The notes beneath the pieces are model-generated. The model saw nothing but the letters and a program-made list of their open reading frames with translations. It was not told where the DNA came from and did no database searches. The position numbers were made by a program, and so were the translations under genes. This document shows positions 7,443-16,319 of a stretch of DNA of 28,917 nucleotides, one piece after another (the stretch's first letter is position 1; every line of letters starts with the position of its first letter). Source of the DNA: an uncultured Pelagibacteraceae bacterium (GTDB taxonomy: Bacteria; Pseudomonadota; Alphaproteobacteria; Pelagibacterales; Pelagibacteraceae); assembly GCA_902632875.1 (NCBI GenBank), contig CACPEI010000006.1:1-28917 (forward strand), written 5' to 3'.

Positions 7443-8036
7443 CTAATAACAATATATTGTGTTTCTACGTGAAACCTTTTTAACCTTATCAATTGGTGAA
7501 AAAGTTTTTCTGTGATGTGCGGTGATACCAAATTTCCTGATTGCTTTTATATGTTCTTTGGTTCCGTACCCAAAATTTTTATTCCAGTGATAATTTTTGT
7601 GATTTTTATGAAGCTTGGTAATCATTTTGTCACGAGCAACTTTTGCAATAATGGAAGCTGCAGATATTGAGGGTATTTTTTGATCACCTTTAATCACAGA
7701 ATTCAATTTATAGCCTTTGATTTTTGGTAATTGGTTTCCATCAATTAAAACGAGAGATGGTTTTTTTTTTAATTTTATTATAGCTCTTTTCATTGCTAGC
7801 AAACTTGCTTGAAGCACGTTTATTTTGTCAATTTCTTTTGAAGAAGCTTTAGTTATTGCCCACGTAGAATTTTTTTTAATATATCTTGCTAAAATTTCTC
7901 TTTTTGATTTAGATAATTTTTTTGAGTCTTTTAAAACCCTCTTGTTAATTGATTTTTTTAATATGACAGCAGCGGCATATACTGGCCCAACTAAACTTCC
8001 TCTACCAACTTCATCAACACCAGCAATATTTGACAT
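7443..8036 (-). CDS. rnhB: Ribonuclease HII
   Basis: 197 residues, normal for RNase HII. It cuts RNA in RNA/DNA hybrids and starts removal of single ribonucleotides misincorporated in DNA. The N-terminus has the catalytic GVDEVGRGSLVGPV block (Asp8, Glu9). A later LVLIDGN supplies the third acidic residue and SAASIIAKVARD (near 124-135) the fourth. KNFGYGTKEH and GITAHHRKTFSP are the usual C-terminal family motifs. Its ATG shares one base with the upstream UDG-like stop (TAATG), so the two are almost certainly co-translated. This pairs ribonucleotide removal with uracil removal. Family and function are clear from the sequence. Confidence 0.95.
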   Translation of the reverse strand: MSNIAGVDEVGRGSLVGPVYAAAVILKKSINKRVLKDSKKLSKSKREILARYIKKNSTWAITKASSKEIDKINVLQASLLAMKRAIIKLKKKPSLVLIDGNQLPKIKGYKLNSVIKGDQKIPSISAASIIAKVARDKMITKLHKNHKNYHWNKNFGYGTKEHIKAIRKFGITAHHRKTFSPIDKVKKVSRRNTIYCY

Positions 8037-8740
8037 TAGATATTAATTTTCAAATCCCCAATTTTTTGTCTAAGGTTTTTTAAATCTTCCCAGGAAAATT
8101 TCTTTTTGTCAGGAAATCTAAGTAAGTAAGATGGACTAAATGTTACCATAATAGGGTAAGTTTTGTTTTTTAATATTATCTCTTTCCACTTACCCCTAAT
8201 CTCAGAAATTTTCTCATTTGAGCGAATAACAGCTTCCATTGCAGTGCTTCCCATTAAAATAATAATTTTTGGATCAATAATTGAGATGTGTTCTTTTAAA
8301 AATTCTGAGTATTTTCTTATTTCATGACCCAATGGCTTTCTGTCCTCTGGAGGCCTAAAATTCAAAGCATACGTTATATATATTTTTTCTCGTTTAATAT
8401 TTATTGCAAGAAGCATTTTGTTCAAAAGTGAACCCACGTCACCTTGGAAAGGTTTTCCAACTTTATCCTCTAATAATCCAGGGGCTTCTCCAATTAACAT
8501 AATTGAACCATTAACATTACCATCGCCCATGACTATATTTTTTGAATTCATTTTCAAACTACAATCTTCAATTGAATTTATCCTTTCACTCAATTTTACT
8601 AATTGATCTTTTTTAACCGCATTAATTTCGCTTATTTTTATTCGATTAACTGTCTTTTCCCCAAAAACAAAGTCAGATTCAAAGGTTTGAATTAATTCCT
8701 GAGCATATTTACTATTTTGATAAAAAGTCTTTTTAATCAT
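8036..8740 (-). CDS. Uracil-DNA glycosylase family 4-like protein with altered motifs
   Basis: 234 residues. GEAPGLLEDKVGKPFQGDVGSLL (84-106) and LNFRPPEDRKP (126-136) are hallmarks of the family 4/5 uracil-DNA glycosylase superfamily, which excises deaminated cytosine. Two departures stand out. Only one cysteine (Cys60) remains of the four that bind 4Fe-4S in classical family 4 enzymes. The usual H-P-S/A-Y-L-L-R block reads S-P-S-Y-L-L-R (about 202-208), so the histidine is a serine. Other alphaproteobacterial homologues also appear to lack the RPP-adjacent cysteine, but the serine is more unusual. The enzyme may therefore be a divergent subfamily or have changed specificity. It is coupled to rnhB downstream, and only 11 bases separate its start from the divergent TPR gene. 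Confidence 0.8.
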   Translation of the reverse strand: MIKKTFYQNSKYAQELIQTFESDFVFGEKTVNRIKISEINAVKKDQLVKLSERINSIEDCSLKMNSKNIVMGDGNVNGSIMLIGEAPGLLEDKVGKPFQGDVGSLLNKMLLAINIKREKIYITYALNFRPPEDRKPLGHEIRKYSEFLKEHISIIDPKIIILMGSTAMEAVIRSNEKISEIRGKWKEIILKNKTYPIMVTFSPSYLLRFPDKKKFSWEDLKNLRQKIGDLKINI

Positions 8741-8751
8741 AGAATGTATTA

Positions 8752-10440
8752 ATGTTTCAAAAAATATATATTAAAACATTTTTAATACTATTTTTACTTT
8801 ATCAAACACCGTTGCATTCTAAAAGTGTTTCTTTTGATAATTTTAATTCAAAAGATTTATCTAAATACTTCTCAGGCCTAGTAGCATCTGTAAACAAAAA
8901 AAATTCAGAGGCTTTAAATTTTTTTAATTCCTCGAAAATTTTAATTGATAGCCATGATCCTTTTATTCAAAAATATGTGAACTCATTAGTTTTGGAAGAT
9001 AAAGTAGTACAAGCTATTAATGTGATTAAACAAAACAAAAATAATGATAATATAAACTTTTTTGATGCTCATCTTTTATTAATTATAGATAATTTAAAAA
9101 AAAATGATCTTGATAAAGCTTATTATAATCTTGTAAACGTTATAGAAAATACTACAACAAGTAAATTTAATTTAGCAATTTTAGAGAGTTTAAGACAATA
9201 TATTTTTGTTTTTAAAGAAGGTAGAATTTCGGATGACAATAAAACTCTTGGGAAGTTATCAATTATCTCTGAAACATTTCAAAGATGTTATTTAAATGAC
9301 TCCAGAACTGACTCATATTTTAGAAATTTAATTAATGACAATGAGTCAGACTTTACAAGATATATTTTTTTTTACTTGAGTTATTTAGTCGAAACTGGAA
9401 AAAATGAAGATGCCAAAAAAATTACTAATGATATTGAATTTATAAATAGCACACTGCTTTTATCTCAGGGTAAAAGTTGGATTGAAAATAATCAATATTA
9501 TAGATTTAAAGAGGTTTTTTCTTGTAAAAATTATAATGATGTAATCGCTGAATTTTTGTTCTTAATTTCAAATTTGTATTCCTCGGATGATAATTTTGAA
9601 AAATCAAATTTTTATCTTAATCTCTCTTCTTTTTTAAATCCAAAATTTAAATTTAATTTATCTTTAATTATTGAAAATCACTATTTTAATAAAGATTACA
9701 ATAAAGCAAAAAAAATTTTAAAGAATTTAAAAAAAGAAGACAAATTTTATTACTGGTTTAGACTAAAAAAAGAGGCTCAGATAATATCAAAAGAAAGAAA
9801 TGATAAAGAGTCATTAAATTTTATTGTTTCAAATTTTAAAAGGATTAATCAGCCAAATAAAAAATTTTTGTTTGACCTTGCTAACTTTTATAAAAAATCA
9901 AAAGAATATAAAAATGCAATTGATTATTATACTAAAATAATTGATGAGCTAGACGATGAATCAGATGTAAAATCAGATATTTTATATAGACGGGGAGCAA
10001 GTTATGAGAGAATTAAAGATTACGAAAAAGCCGATAGAGATTTTCTTGAAGCTTTAGAAATTAATCCAGGAGACGCTTACACTTTAAATTACCTTGCTTA
10101 TTCATGGCTCGAAAGGGATTACAAGATTGATAAAGCAATGGATATGCTAAAAATTGCATATGAAGCAGAAAGTGATGATCCATATATTATTGACTCAATT
10201 GGCTGGGCTTATTTTTTGACAAGAGATTATTTAAAAGCAGAAAAATTTTTAAAACAAGCTGTAGAGCTAATGCCAGAAGATCCAATAGTTAATGATCATT
10301 ATGGAGATATTTTGTGGATGCTGGATCGAAAAATCCAAGCTCGTTATTTTTGGAACAACGTGCTTCAAATGAAAGAAGCAGAAAAAGACTTGATTGAAAA
10401 AATAAACATAAAGATGATTGAGGGTCTTAAGAATTCCTAA
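8752..10440 (+). CDS. Exported tetratricopeptide-repeat protein
   Basis: 562 residues. An N-terminal hydrophobic segment (about 6-20) ending near LHSKS looks like a signal peptide, which places the protein in the periplasm or at a membrane. Residues about 360-545 form tandem TPR helix pairs. Recognisable units include AIDYYTKIIDEL, GASYERIKDYEKADRDFLEALEINP, IIDSIGWAYFLTRDYLKAEKFLKQAVELMP and HYGDILWMLDRKIQARYFW. The N-terminal half is Asn/Lys/Ser-rich and helical but carries no clear motif. TPRs bind other proteins, so a scaffold or assembly role is likely, but the partner cannot be told. TPR proteins of this kind often precede ispE in alphaproteobacteria. ispE begins on the base after this stop codon. 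Confidence 0.8.
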   Translation: MFQKIYIKTFLILFLLYQTPLHSKSVSFDNFNSKDLSKYFSGLVASVNKKNSEALNFFNSSKILIDSHDPFIQKYVNSLVLEDKVVQAINVIKQNKNNDNINFFDAHLLLIIDNLKKNDLDKAYYNLVNVIENTTTSKFNLAILESLRQYIFVFKEGRISDDNKTLGKLSIISETFQRCYLNDSRTDSYFRNLINDNESDFTRYIFFYLSYLVETGKNEDAKKITNDIEFINSTLLLSQGKSWIENNQYYRFKEVFSCKNYNDVIAEFLFLISNLYSSDDNFEKSNFYLNLSSFLNPKFKFNLSLIIENHYFNKDYNKAKKILKNLKKEDKFYYWFRLKKEAQIISKERNDKESLNFIVSNFKRINQPNKKFLFDLANFYKKSKEYKNAIDYYTKIIDELDDESDVKSDILYRRGASYERIKDYEKADRDFLEALEINPGDAYTLNYLAYSWLERDYKIDKAMDMLKIAYEAESDDPYIIDSIGWAYFLTRDYLKAEKFLKQAVELMPEDPIVNDHYGDILWMLDRKIQARYFWNNVLQMKEAEKDLIEKINIKMIEGLKNS

Positions 10441-11286
10441 ATGCCTTTTTCTAAGATAAAATCTCATGCAAAATTAAATTTAGCTTTAAATATTATTAAT
10501 AAAAGGAACTCTTTACACAATATAGAGAGCATAATAGCTTTTGTGGATTTGCACGACGTCATCTTTATAAAAAAGATAAAATCAAAAAAACATGTAATTT
10601 CATTTTATGGAAGATTTTCTAAAAAAATAAGTAAAAATAATACCATATCTAAATTAATTGGAATTTTAGAAAATAAAAAAATTTTAAAAAAACAAAAATT
10701 CAAAATTAAAATCAAAAAGGTTATTCCTAATAAAGCTGGTCTTGGAGGGGGGTCCATGAATGCTGCAAGTATTCTAAGATATTTCGTTCAAAAAAAAATA
10801 ATAAATATAAAAAAAAAAGAAATAGTTAAAATTTCAAAATTAATTGGTTCTGATGTAATTTTAGGTTTTTATCCAAAAAGCCAAATTTTAAACTCAAAAA
10901 ATGAGATTAAGTATTTTGATAATGTAAAAAAAATTTATCCATTGATAGTAAAACCTAGTTTTGGCTGTTCAACTAAAGAAATTTATTCAAAATTCAGAAA
11001 ATTTGATAAAGCAAAATTTAACAAAGGAAATAAAAAGATGTTTGATTTAGGTTTTCTAAGAAATATGAAAAACAGCCTAGAACCAGTTACTTTTTCAAAG
11101 TATCCAAGACTTAAAAAAATTAAATTGTATTTAGAAAATTCTTTAGATCCGATTTTTGTGAGAATGACAGGGTCAGGATCGGCATTAGTTGCATATTTTC
11201 ATACAAAAAAAAGATGTGAGCATGCGAAAAAAAGGTTTATCCAAAAATATAAAAATATGTGGTGTATAACATCAAAAACTATATAA
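10441..11286 (+). CDS. ispE: 4-diphosphocytidyl-2-C-methyl-D-erythritol kinase
   Basis: 281 residues of the GHMP kinase family. IspE phosphorylates CDP-methylerythritol in the MEP pathway to isopentenyl diphosphate, which feeds quinone and undecaprenyl synthesis. Visible features are SHAKLNLALNI at the N-terminus, the ATP-binding loop IPNKAGLGGGSMNAAS (about 97-112), LIGSDVILGFYP with the catalytic Asp, and the C-terminal RMTGSGSALVAYF glycine loop. The composition is very Lys/Ile/Asn-rich, as expected of AT-rich codons. The ATG follows the TPR stop with no gap (TAAATG), and there is no separate promoter. The tRNA-Gln gene starts 33 bases after the stop. Confidence 0.94.
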   Translation: MPFSKIKSHAKLNLALNIINKRNSLHNIESIIAFVDLHDVIFIKKIKSKKHVISFYGRFSKKISKNNTISKLIGILENKKILKKQKFKIKIKKVIPNKAGLGGGSMNAASILRYFVQKKIINIKKKEIVKISKLIGSDVILGFYPKSQILNSKNEIKYFDNVKKIYPLIVKPSFGCSTKEIYSKFRKFDKAKFNKGNKKMFDLGFLRNMKNSLEPVTFSKYPRLKKIKLYLENSLDPIFVRMTGSGSALVAYFHTKKRCEHAKKRFIQKYKNMWCITSKTI

Positions 11287-11302
11287 ATTTGATTTTTTTG
11301 TG

Positions 11303-11308
11303 TTATAC
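11303..11308 (+). promoter_or_regulatory. Possible -10 element for tRNA-Gln
   Basis: TTATAC lies 11 bases upstream of the tRNA 5' end, which would put transcription start about 4-6 bases before the mature tRNA. No convincing -35 hexamer is present at 16-18 bases. The tRNA may instead be processed from an ispE read-through transcript. Confidence 0.3.
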
Positions 11309-11319
11309 GAAATTAATAT

Positions 11320-11393
11320 TGGGGCGTAGCCAAGCGGTAAGGCACGGGTTTTTGGTACCTGCATCCTAGGTTCGAATCCTAGCGCCCCAGCCA
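11320..11393 (+). tRNA. tRNA-Gln(UUG), CCA encoded
   Basis: A full cloverleaf folds by hand: acceptor stem TGGGGCG/CGCCCCA with the U1-A72 pair typical of tRNA-Gln, and D-stem GCC/GGC. The anticodon stem is CGGGT/ACCTG with loop TTTTGGT giving anticodon TTG. A 4-base variable loop is followed by T-stem CTAGG/CCTAG with loop TTCGAAT. The discriminator is G (11390), as in other glutamine tRNAs, and CCA is encoded at 11391-11393. It reads CAA (and CAG by wobble). The CCA-adding enzyme gene begins only three bases later. Confidence 0.97.
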
Positions 11394-11396
11394 ATT

Positions 11397-12671
11397 ATGA
11401 AAAATTTATTAGATAAAATTTTTTTTAGATCAAATAATTTAAATTATATTAGTCAAAATATTAAAAATTTAACTAATAATTCTCCAGCTAATAAAATATT
11501 TAAAGCTATAAATTCTTACTCTTCAGAAAGCGAAGTAAGATTTGTGGGAGGTTGTATCAGACGGATAATCAATAAAGAAAAAGTAAATGATATTGATATG
11601 GCGACAAATCTTGATCCCCAAAATATTTGCGAGATTTTAAAAAAAAATAATATTGATTACTACGAAACTGGCATTGAACATGGAACAATTACAGCATTAC
11701 TAGATGGGTATAAATTTGAAATTACGTCATTGAGAGAAGATATTTCAACTGATGGAAGACACGCAAAAGTGAAATTTTCAAAAAACTGGAAAGAAGATGC
11801 ATCAAGAAGGGATTTTACAATTAATTCAATCTATTCAGATGGAGAAGGAAATTTATTTGATCCATTTGATGGTAAAAATGATTTAGAAAATGGTTTAATA
11901 AAATTTATAGGAGATGCTGATCAAAGAATAAAAGAAGATTATTTAAGAATATTAAGATACCTAAGATTCTTTCTACATTACTCAAAGCATCCTCATAATC
12001 CAAAATTAATAAGTAAAATAAAAATGAATATTGGTGGTATTTCAAAACTATCTAAAGAAAGATTGTTGGATGAACTCAAAAAAATTACTCAGTTAAAAAT
12101 ATTGGAAAAATTAGCAGCTGATAAACTAAGTTCGGAATTGCTATTGAATATTTTCCCAGAGTTGAGAAATATTAAAATTTTTTTAAAACTTAATTCAAAA
12201 AAAAAAGAGATAATAAATAAAGCCGACTTTGTATTTTTATTATCTTTAATGATTATTGATGAGACTGATAACGCAGACTATTTTATGTATAAATTTAATA
12301 TGTCTAAAAAAGATCAAAAAAGAATCAAATTTATTGATAATTTTTTCAAAGAAAAAGTTGGATTAAAAACTTTTAGGGAAGATAATCTTAATAGAATTTT
12401 TTATTATAATGGAAAACAAGCGATAACTGATATTCTTAATTATCATTTAATTAATTCAAAAAAAAATAATGAAAATATCCAAAAATTAATTGATACATAC
12501 GAAAATAAATCTATCCCAAAAATGCCGGTGGGTGCAGAATTTTTAATGGAAAAATTTAATATCTCAGAAGGTAAACAGCTGGGAATAAAACTTAAAATCA
12601 TCGAGGAAGAGTGGGTAAAAAATAATTTTCAGATTTCAGATAAGCAGGTTAGTCAAATTATTAACAATTAG
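11397..12671 (+). CDS. cca: CCA tRNA nucleotidyltransferase
   Basis: 424 residues. A class II nucleotidyltransferase head has FVGGCIRRI (about 50-58) and the metal-binding DID of NDIDMATNL. It also has [34 protein letters not shown] (nucleotide-recognition region) and [20 protein letters not shown]. The enzyme adds or repairs the 3' CCA of tRNAs. Poly(A) polymerase shares the fold, but the length and the EITSLR and DYLRILR blocks favour CCA addition. The usual VRD is I-R-R here, so the Asp after the Arg is missing. The ATG lies three bases after tRNA-Gln, leaving no room for a ribosome-binding site outside the tRNA. No other ATG/GTG/TTG start exists before the conserved core. It converges on greA with a 4-base overlap. 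Confidence 0.92.
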   Translation: MKNLLDKIFFRSNNLNYISQNIKNLTNNSPANKIFKAINSYSSESEVRFVGGCIRRIINKEKVNDIDMATNLDPQNICEILKKNNIDYYETGIEHGTITALLDGYKFEITSLREDISTDGRHAKVKFSKNWKEDASRRDFTINSIYSDGEGNLFDPFDGKNDLENGLIKFIGDADQRIKEDYLRILRYLRFFLHYSKHPHNPKLISKIKMNIGGISKLSKERLLDELKKITQLKILEKLAADKLSSELLLNIFPELRNIKIFLKLNSKKKEIINKADFVFLLSLMIIDETDNADYFMYKFNMSKKDQKRIKFIDNFFKEKVGLKTFREDNLNRIFYYNGKQAITDILNYHLINSKKNNENIQKLIDTYENKSIPKMPVGAEFLMEKFNISEGKQLGIKLKIIEEEWVKNNFQISDKQVSQIINN

Positions 12672-13144
12672 ATATATTTAACATCTTTAATCTCAAAATT
12701 TTTTACCCCTGCAGGAGTTTTAATTTCAACTAAATCATTTTTATTTTTTCCAATTAAACCTTTTCCAATAGGTGATTGAAAATAAATTAATTTTTGTTTG
12801 AGATCAGCCTCATCTTTTCCCACAATTTTGTAATTTATTTTTTCTCCTGAATCTAAATTTTCTAAAAAAACAGTTGAGCCGAAAATAACTTTACCCTCAT
12901 TATTTAATTTCGTGACATCAATGATGTTAGCTCTGGCTATAATATCATTTATTTCTGTAATTCTACCTTCGTTGTGTGATTGTTCTTCCTTTGCAGCGTG
13001 GTACTCTGCATTTTCTTTTAGATCACCATGTGATCTTGCATCTGCAATCGCAGCTACAATTTCTGGTCTTTTTTTTTCTTTCAAAAAAATTAATTCTTCT
13101 TTAAGTTTTTTTAAACCATTTAATGTGATCGGTTCTTTTTCCAT
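12668..13144 (-). CDS. greA: Transcription elongation factor GreA
   Basis: 158 residues, the normal GreA length. GreA enters the secondary channel of RNA polymerase and rescues backtracked complexes by stimulating RNA cleavage. The N-terminal coiled coil carries the tip motif [16 protein letters not shown] (about 40-55) with the acidic residues that hold the catalytic metal. The C-terminal FKBP-like domain has the [23 protein letters not shown] pattern. It is the last gene of a trmL-hemF-greA run, and its ATG lies one base after the hemF stop. The 3' end overlaps the cca stop by 4 bases (TTAG). Function is clear from the sequence. Confidence 0.96.
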   Translation of the reverse strand: MEKEPITLNGLKKLKEELIFLKEKKRPEIVAAIADARSHGDLKENAEYHAAKEEQSHNEGRITEINDIIARANIIDVTKLNNEGKVIFGSTVFLENLDSGEKINYKIVGKDEADLKQKLIYFQSPIGKGLIGKNKNDLVEIKTPAGVKNFEIKDVKYI

Positions 13145-13145
13145 T

Positions 13146-13973
13146 TTATTTCCATTTTGCTAATGGAGGTAATGACATTAAGATACCTTCGACATTTCCA
13201 CCAGTTTGTAAACCAAATTTTGTTCCTCGGTCATATAGTAAATTAAATTCTGTGTATCGACCTCTTTTTATGAATTGCAATTCTTTATGTTTTTTAGTCC
13301 ATTTTTTATTCATTTTTCTTCTAATAATTTTTTCAAAAATAAATTGAAAAGTTACTCCCACATCTCTCACAAATTTAAAATCTTTTTCAAAATTATTATT
13401 TTTATAATCAAAAAAAATTCCCCCAATTCCCCTAGGTTCTTTTCTATGAGGTAAGTAAAAATATTTATCACACCACTTTTTATATTTTGTGTAATAATTC
13501 TTGTTATGTTGATTACACATTTTTTCTAGAATTTTATGAAATTCTTTTTTTTCACTATCATCCTTTATTGATGGAGTTACATCCATTCCACCACCAAACC
13601 AATCTTGAGTAGTACATATATATCTTGTATTAAAATGCATTGCTGGGATCATCGGATTTTTCATGTGCATTACAACTGAAATACCAGAGGCCCAAAATCT
13701 TGGATCTTTTTTTGCACCTAGTATATTTTTTTGAAATTTTTTTGGGAACTTACCATAAACTTTAGAAAAATTTACACCTACTTTATCGAATATTTTTCCT
13801 TTTTCTAGAATTCTAAATTCTCCACCACCTTCGTCTCTTTTTTCACTTCTATTCCAAATAGTTGTTTTAATATTAGCATCCTTTTTTTCAAGATTGACTA
13901 TGGTATGCCAGATAGCATCTTGTAACATTTTAAACCAATTACTTGTCAGGTCTTTTTTTATTTCTAAATCCAT
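13146..13973 (-). CDS. hemF: Oxygen-dependent coproporphyrinogen III oxidase
   Basis: 275 residues. HemF decarboxylates coproporphyrinogen III to protoporphyrinogen IX using O2, a late step of heme synthesis. Family blocks are all present: [62 protein letters not shown], and the C-terminal [33 protein letters not shown]. The oxygen-dependent form, rather than radical-SAM HemN, fits an aerobic organism. It follows trmL by one base and precedes greA by one base. The operon is divergent from the cytochrome bc1 genes, two of whose products carry heme, but a regulatory link is only suggested by position. Confidence 0.97.
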   Translation of the reverse strand: MDLEIKKDLTSNWFKMLQDAIWHTIVNLEKKDANIKTTIWNRSEKRDEGGGEFRILEKGKIFDKVGVNFSKVYGKFPKKFQKNILGAKKDPRFWASGISVVMHMKNPMIPAMHFNTRYICTTQDWFGGGMDVTPSIKDDSEKKEFHKILEKMCNQHNKNYYTKYKKWCDKYFYLPHRKEPRGIGGIFFDYKNNNFEKDFKFVRDVGVTFQFIFEKIIRRKMNKKWTKKHKELQFIKRGRYTEFNLLYDRGTKFGLQTGGNVEGILMSLPPLAKWK

Positions 13974-13974
13974 A

Positions 13975-14448
13975 TTAAATTAATTTAGTTTGTTTTAAAC
14001 TTTCTGCCAATATGATTGCAACCGAAGATGCAATATTAAGGGAGCGTTTGTTACTTTTCATAGGAATTTTCAGTTTATTCTTAATTTTTTTGTGAAAGTC
14101 ATCTGGAACCCCAGCACTTTCTCTTCCAAAAAGGAGCGTGTCATTCCTTTTAAATTTAAATCTTGTGTAAGAAAGAGGTGCTTTAGTAGTCATGAGAACT
14201 ATTCTTTGATTCTTTTTAGACTTAAAAAAATCATCCGAATTTTGATAAAATTTTATGTCTTTTTCGTCCATATAATCCATCACGACTCGCTTAAATCTCT
14301 TATCACTAAATATAAACCCACATGGCTCAATAATCTCGAGTTTTGCTCCAAGACAAGCACAAGTTCTAATTATCGCTGCAGTATTTTGAGGTATCTCTGG
14401 TTCAAATAAAGCAATTTTAGGCCTTAGTTTAGTTAAATTCTGTGTCAT
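13975..14448 (-). CDS. trmL: tRNA (cytidine(34)-2'-O)-methyltransferase, SPOUT family
   Basis: 157 residues, the usual TrmL size (a minimal SPOUT fold without an RNA-binding extension). TrmL 2'-O-methylates the wobble base of leucine tRNAs. Matching blocks are IALFEPEIPQNTAAIIRTCACLGAKLEIIEPCGF with SDKRFKRVVMDYMD, then the AdoMet knot region LLFGRESAGVP, IPMKSNKRSLNIASSVAIILAE. The last two are the signature SPOUT motifs 2 and 3. It is the first gene of the trmL-hemF-greA unit. A perfect TATAAT lies on its coding strand 28 bases before the ATG. It is divergent from petABC across a 90-base gap that holds a 16-base palindrome. Confidence 0.93.
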   Translation of the reverse strand: MTQNLTKLRPKIALFEPEIPQNTAAIIRTCACLGAKLEIIEPCGFIFSDKRFKRVVMDYMDEKDIKFYQNSDDFFKSKKNQRIVLMTTKAPLSYTRFKFKRNDTLLFGRESAGVPDDFHKKIKNKLKIPMKSNKRSLNIASSVAIILAESLKQTKLI

Positions 14449-14476
14449 TCTTTCAGTAGTAAATTCGAAATTTTAT

Positions 14477-14482
14477 ATTATA
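14477..14482 (-). promoter_or_regulatory. Predicted -10 element of trmL-hemF-greA
   Basis: A perfect TATAAT is read on the minus strand, 28 bases upstream of the trmL ATG. No good -35 is visible at 16-18 bases. It overlaps the left arm of the palindrome at 14479-14494, so a protein bound there would block this promoter. Confidence 0.4.
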
Positions 14483-14494
14483 TGAATTCATATA
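14479..14494. repeat. 16-base perfect palindrome between trmL and petA
   Basis: TATATGAATTCATATA reads the same on both strands. It lies in the 90-base divergent intergenic region, overlaps the predicted trmL -10 and sits 45 bases upstream of petA. It may be an operator for a dimeric regulator of the divergent heme and bc1 genes. In DNA this AT-rich it could also be chance. Confidence 0.45.
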
Positions 14495-14538
14495 TTTAAG
14501 TAGAAAAAATCTATATTGAGTATATTTAACTATTACTT

Positions 14539-15048
14539 ATGTCAGAAAAAAAAACCAAAAGAAGAGATTTTTTATTTACAGCCACTTACGCAGTAGGTGC
14601 AGTAGGTGTAGGGGCAACAGTCTGGCCGATGATCGATCAGATGAATCCAGATGCCTCCGTCAAGGCTCTTGCTAGCACAGAAGTAGACGTAAGCGCAGTT
14701 AATCCTGGAAAAACAATAACTGTATTGTGGAGAGGTAAACCAGTTTTTATTAGAAGAAGAACACAAGATGAAATTTCAGAAGCAAGGTCTGTTAAATTAG
14801 ATGAGTTGAAACATCCTGAAACTGATGAAGATAGAGCTAAAAACCCTGAGTGGTTAGTAATGCTTGGTGTGTGTACTCATTTAGGATGTGTACCATTAGA
14901 CCAAAAGGGTGATTACAATGGATGGTTTTGTCCATGTCATGGATCACATTATGATATATCAGGAAGAATTAGAAAGGGACCTGCACCAACTAATATGGAA
15001 ATTCCCAAATATGAGTTTGTTGATGCAAATACAATTAAGATTGGATAA
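14539..15048 (+). CDS. petA: Ubiquinol-cytochrome c reductase, Rieske iron-sulfur subunit
   Basis: 169 residues. The N-terminus [10 protein letters not shown] is a twin-arginine signal, followed by one membrane anchor (about 13-31), so the folded FeS domain is exported by Tat. The 2Fe-2S ligands are in CTHLGC (Cys112, His114) and CPCHGSHYD, the two Rieske boxes. The Gly-Pro-Ala-Pro loop ([11 protein letters not shown]) follows. It accepts an electron from ubiquinol and passes it to cytochrome c1. It is the first gene of petABC, 8 bases before petB. TATATT at 14512-14517 is a possible -10, but no clear -35 is seen. Function is clear. Confidence 0.97.
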   Translation: MSEKKTKRRDFLFTATYAVGAVGVGATVWPMIDQMNPDASVKALASTEVDVSAVNPGKTITVLWRGKPVFIRRRTQDEISEARSVKLDELKHPETDEDRAKNPEWLVMLGVCTHLGCVPLDQKGDYNGWFCPCHGSHYDISGRIRKGPAPTNMEIPKYEFVDANTIKIG

Positions 15049-15056
15049 ATAAAATT

Positions 15057-16319
15057 ATGAGTGATCACGAATATATACCTAAGTCAAAAGTTGGAAAATG
15101 GTTTAATGATCGTTTACCATTGTTGACATTAGCAAATCATTTAACAGATTATCCTACACCTAAAAACTTAAATTATTGGTGGACATTCGGAGGCATACTT
15201 ACTTTTTGTTTAATAACACAAATTGTTACAGGCTTGGTATTAGCTATGCACTACATCGCTCATGCTGACATGGCCTTTGATAGTGTTGAACATATAATGA
15301 GAGATGTTAATTACGGTTGGTTAATAAGATATATACATGCAAATGGTGCATCAATGTTTTTTTTAGCAGTATACATTCATATATTTAGATCTTTATTTTA
15401 TGGTTCTTATAAATCTCCAAGGGAAATTATTTGGATAATTGGAATAATAATTTATTTATTAATGATGGCTGCAGCATTTATGGGATATGTGCTACCATGG
15501 GGGCAGATGAGTTTTTGGGGTGCAACAGTTATCACAAACTTATTTAGTGCGATACCTTTGGTTGGTGAAGGTATAGTAACATGGTTATGGGGTGGATATT
15601 CAGTTGATAACCCAACTTTGACAAGGTTTTTTACTCTTCATTATTTAATTCCTTTTTTAATATTAGGATTAGTGGTTCTTCATATTTGGGCATTACACGT
15701 TCCTGGTAACAACAACCCGATTGGTATAGATATTAAAAAACCATCAAAAGATACAGTTCCATTTCATCCTTACATCGTAATCAAAGATGGTTTTGCGTTA
15801 TTGATGTTTATGATCGTTTTTGCTTTCTTTGTTTTTTATACACCAAATATTCTTGGTCATGCTGACAATTATATAGAGGCGGACCCTCTAGTCACACCAG
15901 CTCATATCGTGCCCGAATGGTATTTATTACCATTTTATGCAATTTTAAGATCGGTGCCTGATAAACTTTTAGGTGTTGTTGCAATGTTGTCTGCAATTTT
16001 AATTTTAGCTGCTCTTCCATGGCTAGATACCTCAAAAGTTAGATCTGCAGTATTTAGACCATTGTATAGACAATTTTATTGGATCTTAGTAGCAGATGTT
16101 TTAATTTTAGGCTATGTGGGAGCAATGCCTGCAGAAGGTTTATATTTATTAATTGCTAGAGTTGCTACAGCATATTATTTTTTACACTTTTTAGTTATAC
16201 TTCCAGTTTTAGGACTTAAAGAGAAAACCGTGCCAGTGCCATTAAGTATAACAGAACCCATACTTGGAGGATCTCCAAATTTAGCCACAGCTAAAAATAA
16301 AGAGAGTTTAAACAATTAA
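15057..16319 (+). CDS. petB: Cytochrome b of the bc1 complex
   Basis: 420 residues with eight predicted membrane helices, typical of alphaproteobacterial cytochrome b (not split into b6 and subunit IV). Diagnostic blocks are heme-ligand histidines in helices B and D ([55 protein letters not shown]). Others are [20 protein letters not shown] and the Qo-site [18 protein letters not shown]. The subunit holds both b hemes and both quinone sites. The last ~20 residues are a polar tail. It sits between the Rieske gene (8 bases) and petC (no gap). The gene shows somewhat higher G+C than its neighbours, as expected for a conserved membrane protein. Confidence 0.98.
   Translation: MSDHEYIPKSKVGKWFNDRLPLLTLANHLTDYPTPKNLNYWWTFGGILTFCLITQIVTGLVLAMHYIAHADMAFDSVEHIMRDVNYGWLIRYIHANGASMFFLAVYIHIFRSLFYGSYKSPREIIWIIGIIIYLLMMAAAFMGYVLPWGQMSFWGATVITNLFSAIPLVGEGIVTWLWGGYSVDNPTLTRFFTLHYLIPFLILGLVVLHIWALHVPGNNNPIGIDIKKPSKDTVPFHPYIVIKDGFALLMFMIVFAFFVFYTPNILGHADNYIEADPLVTPAHIVPEWYLLPFYAILRSVPDKLLGVVAMLSAILILAALPWLDTSKVRSAVFRPLYRQFYWILVADVLILGYVGAMPAEGLYLLIARVATAYYFLHFLVILPVLGLKEKTVPVPLSITEPILGGSPNLATAKNKESLNN

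Noticed and set aside
14092..14409. 105-codon open frame on the plus strand
   Set aside because: It is antisense to trmL, whose SPOUT motifs are complete. The translation has no family-like pattern.
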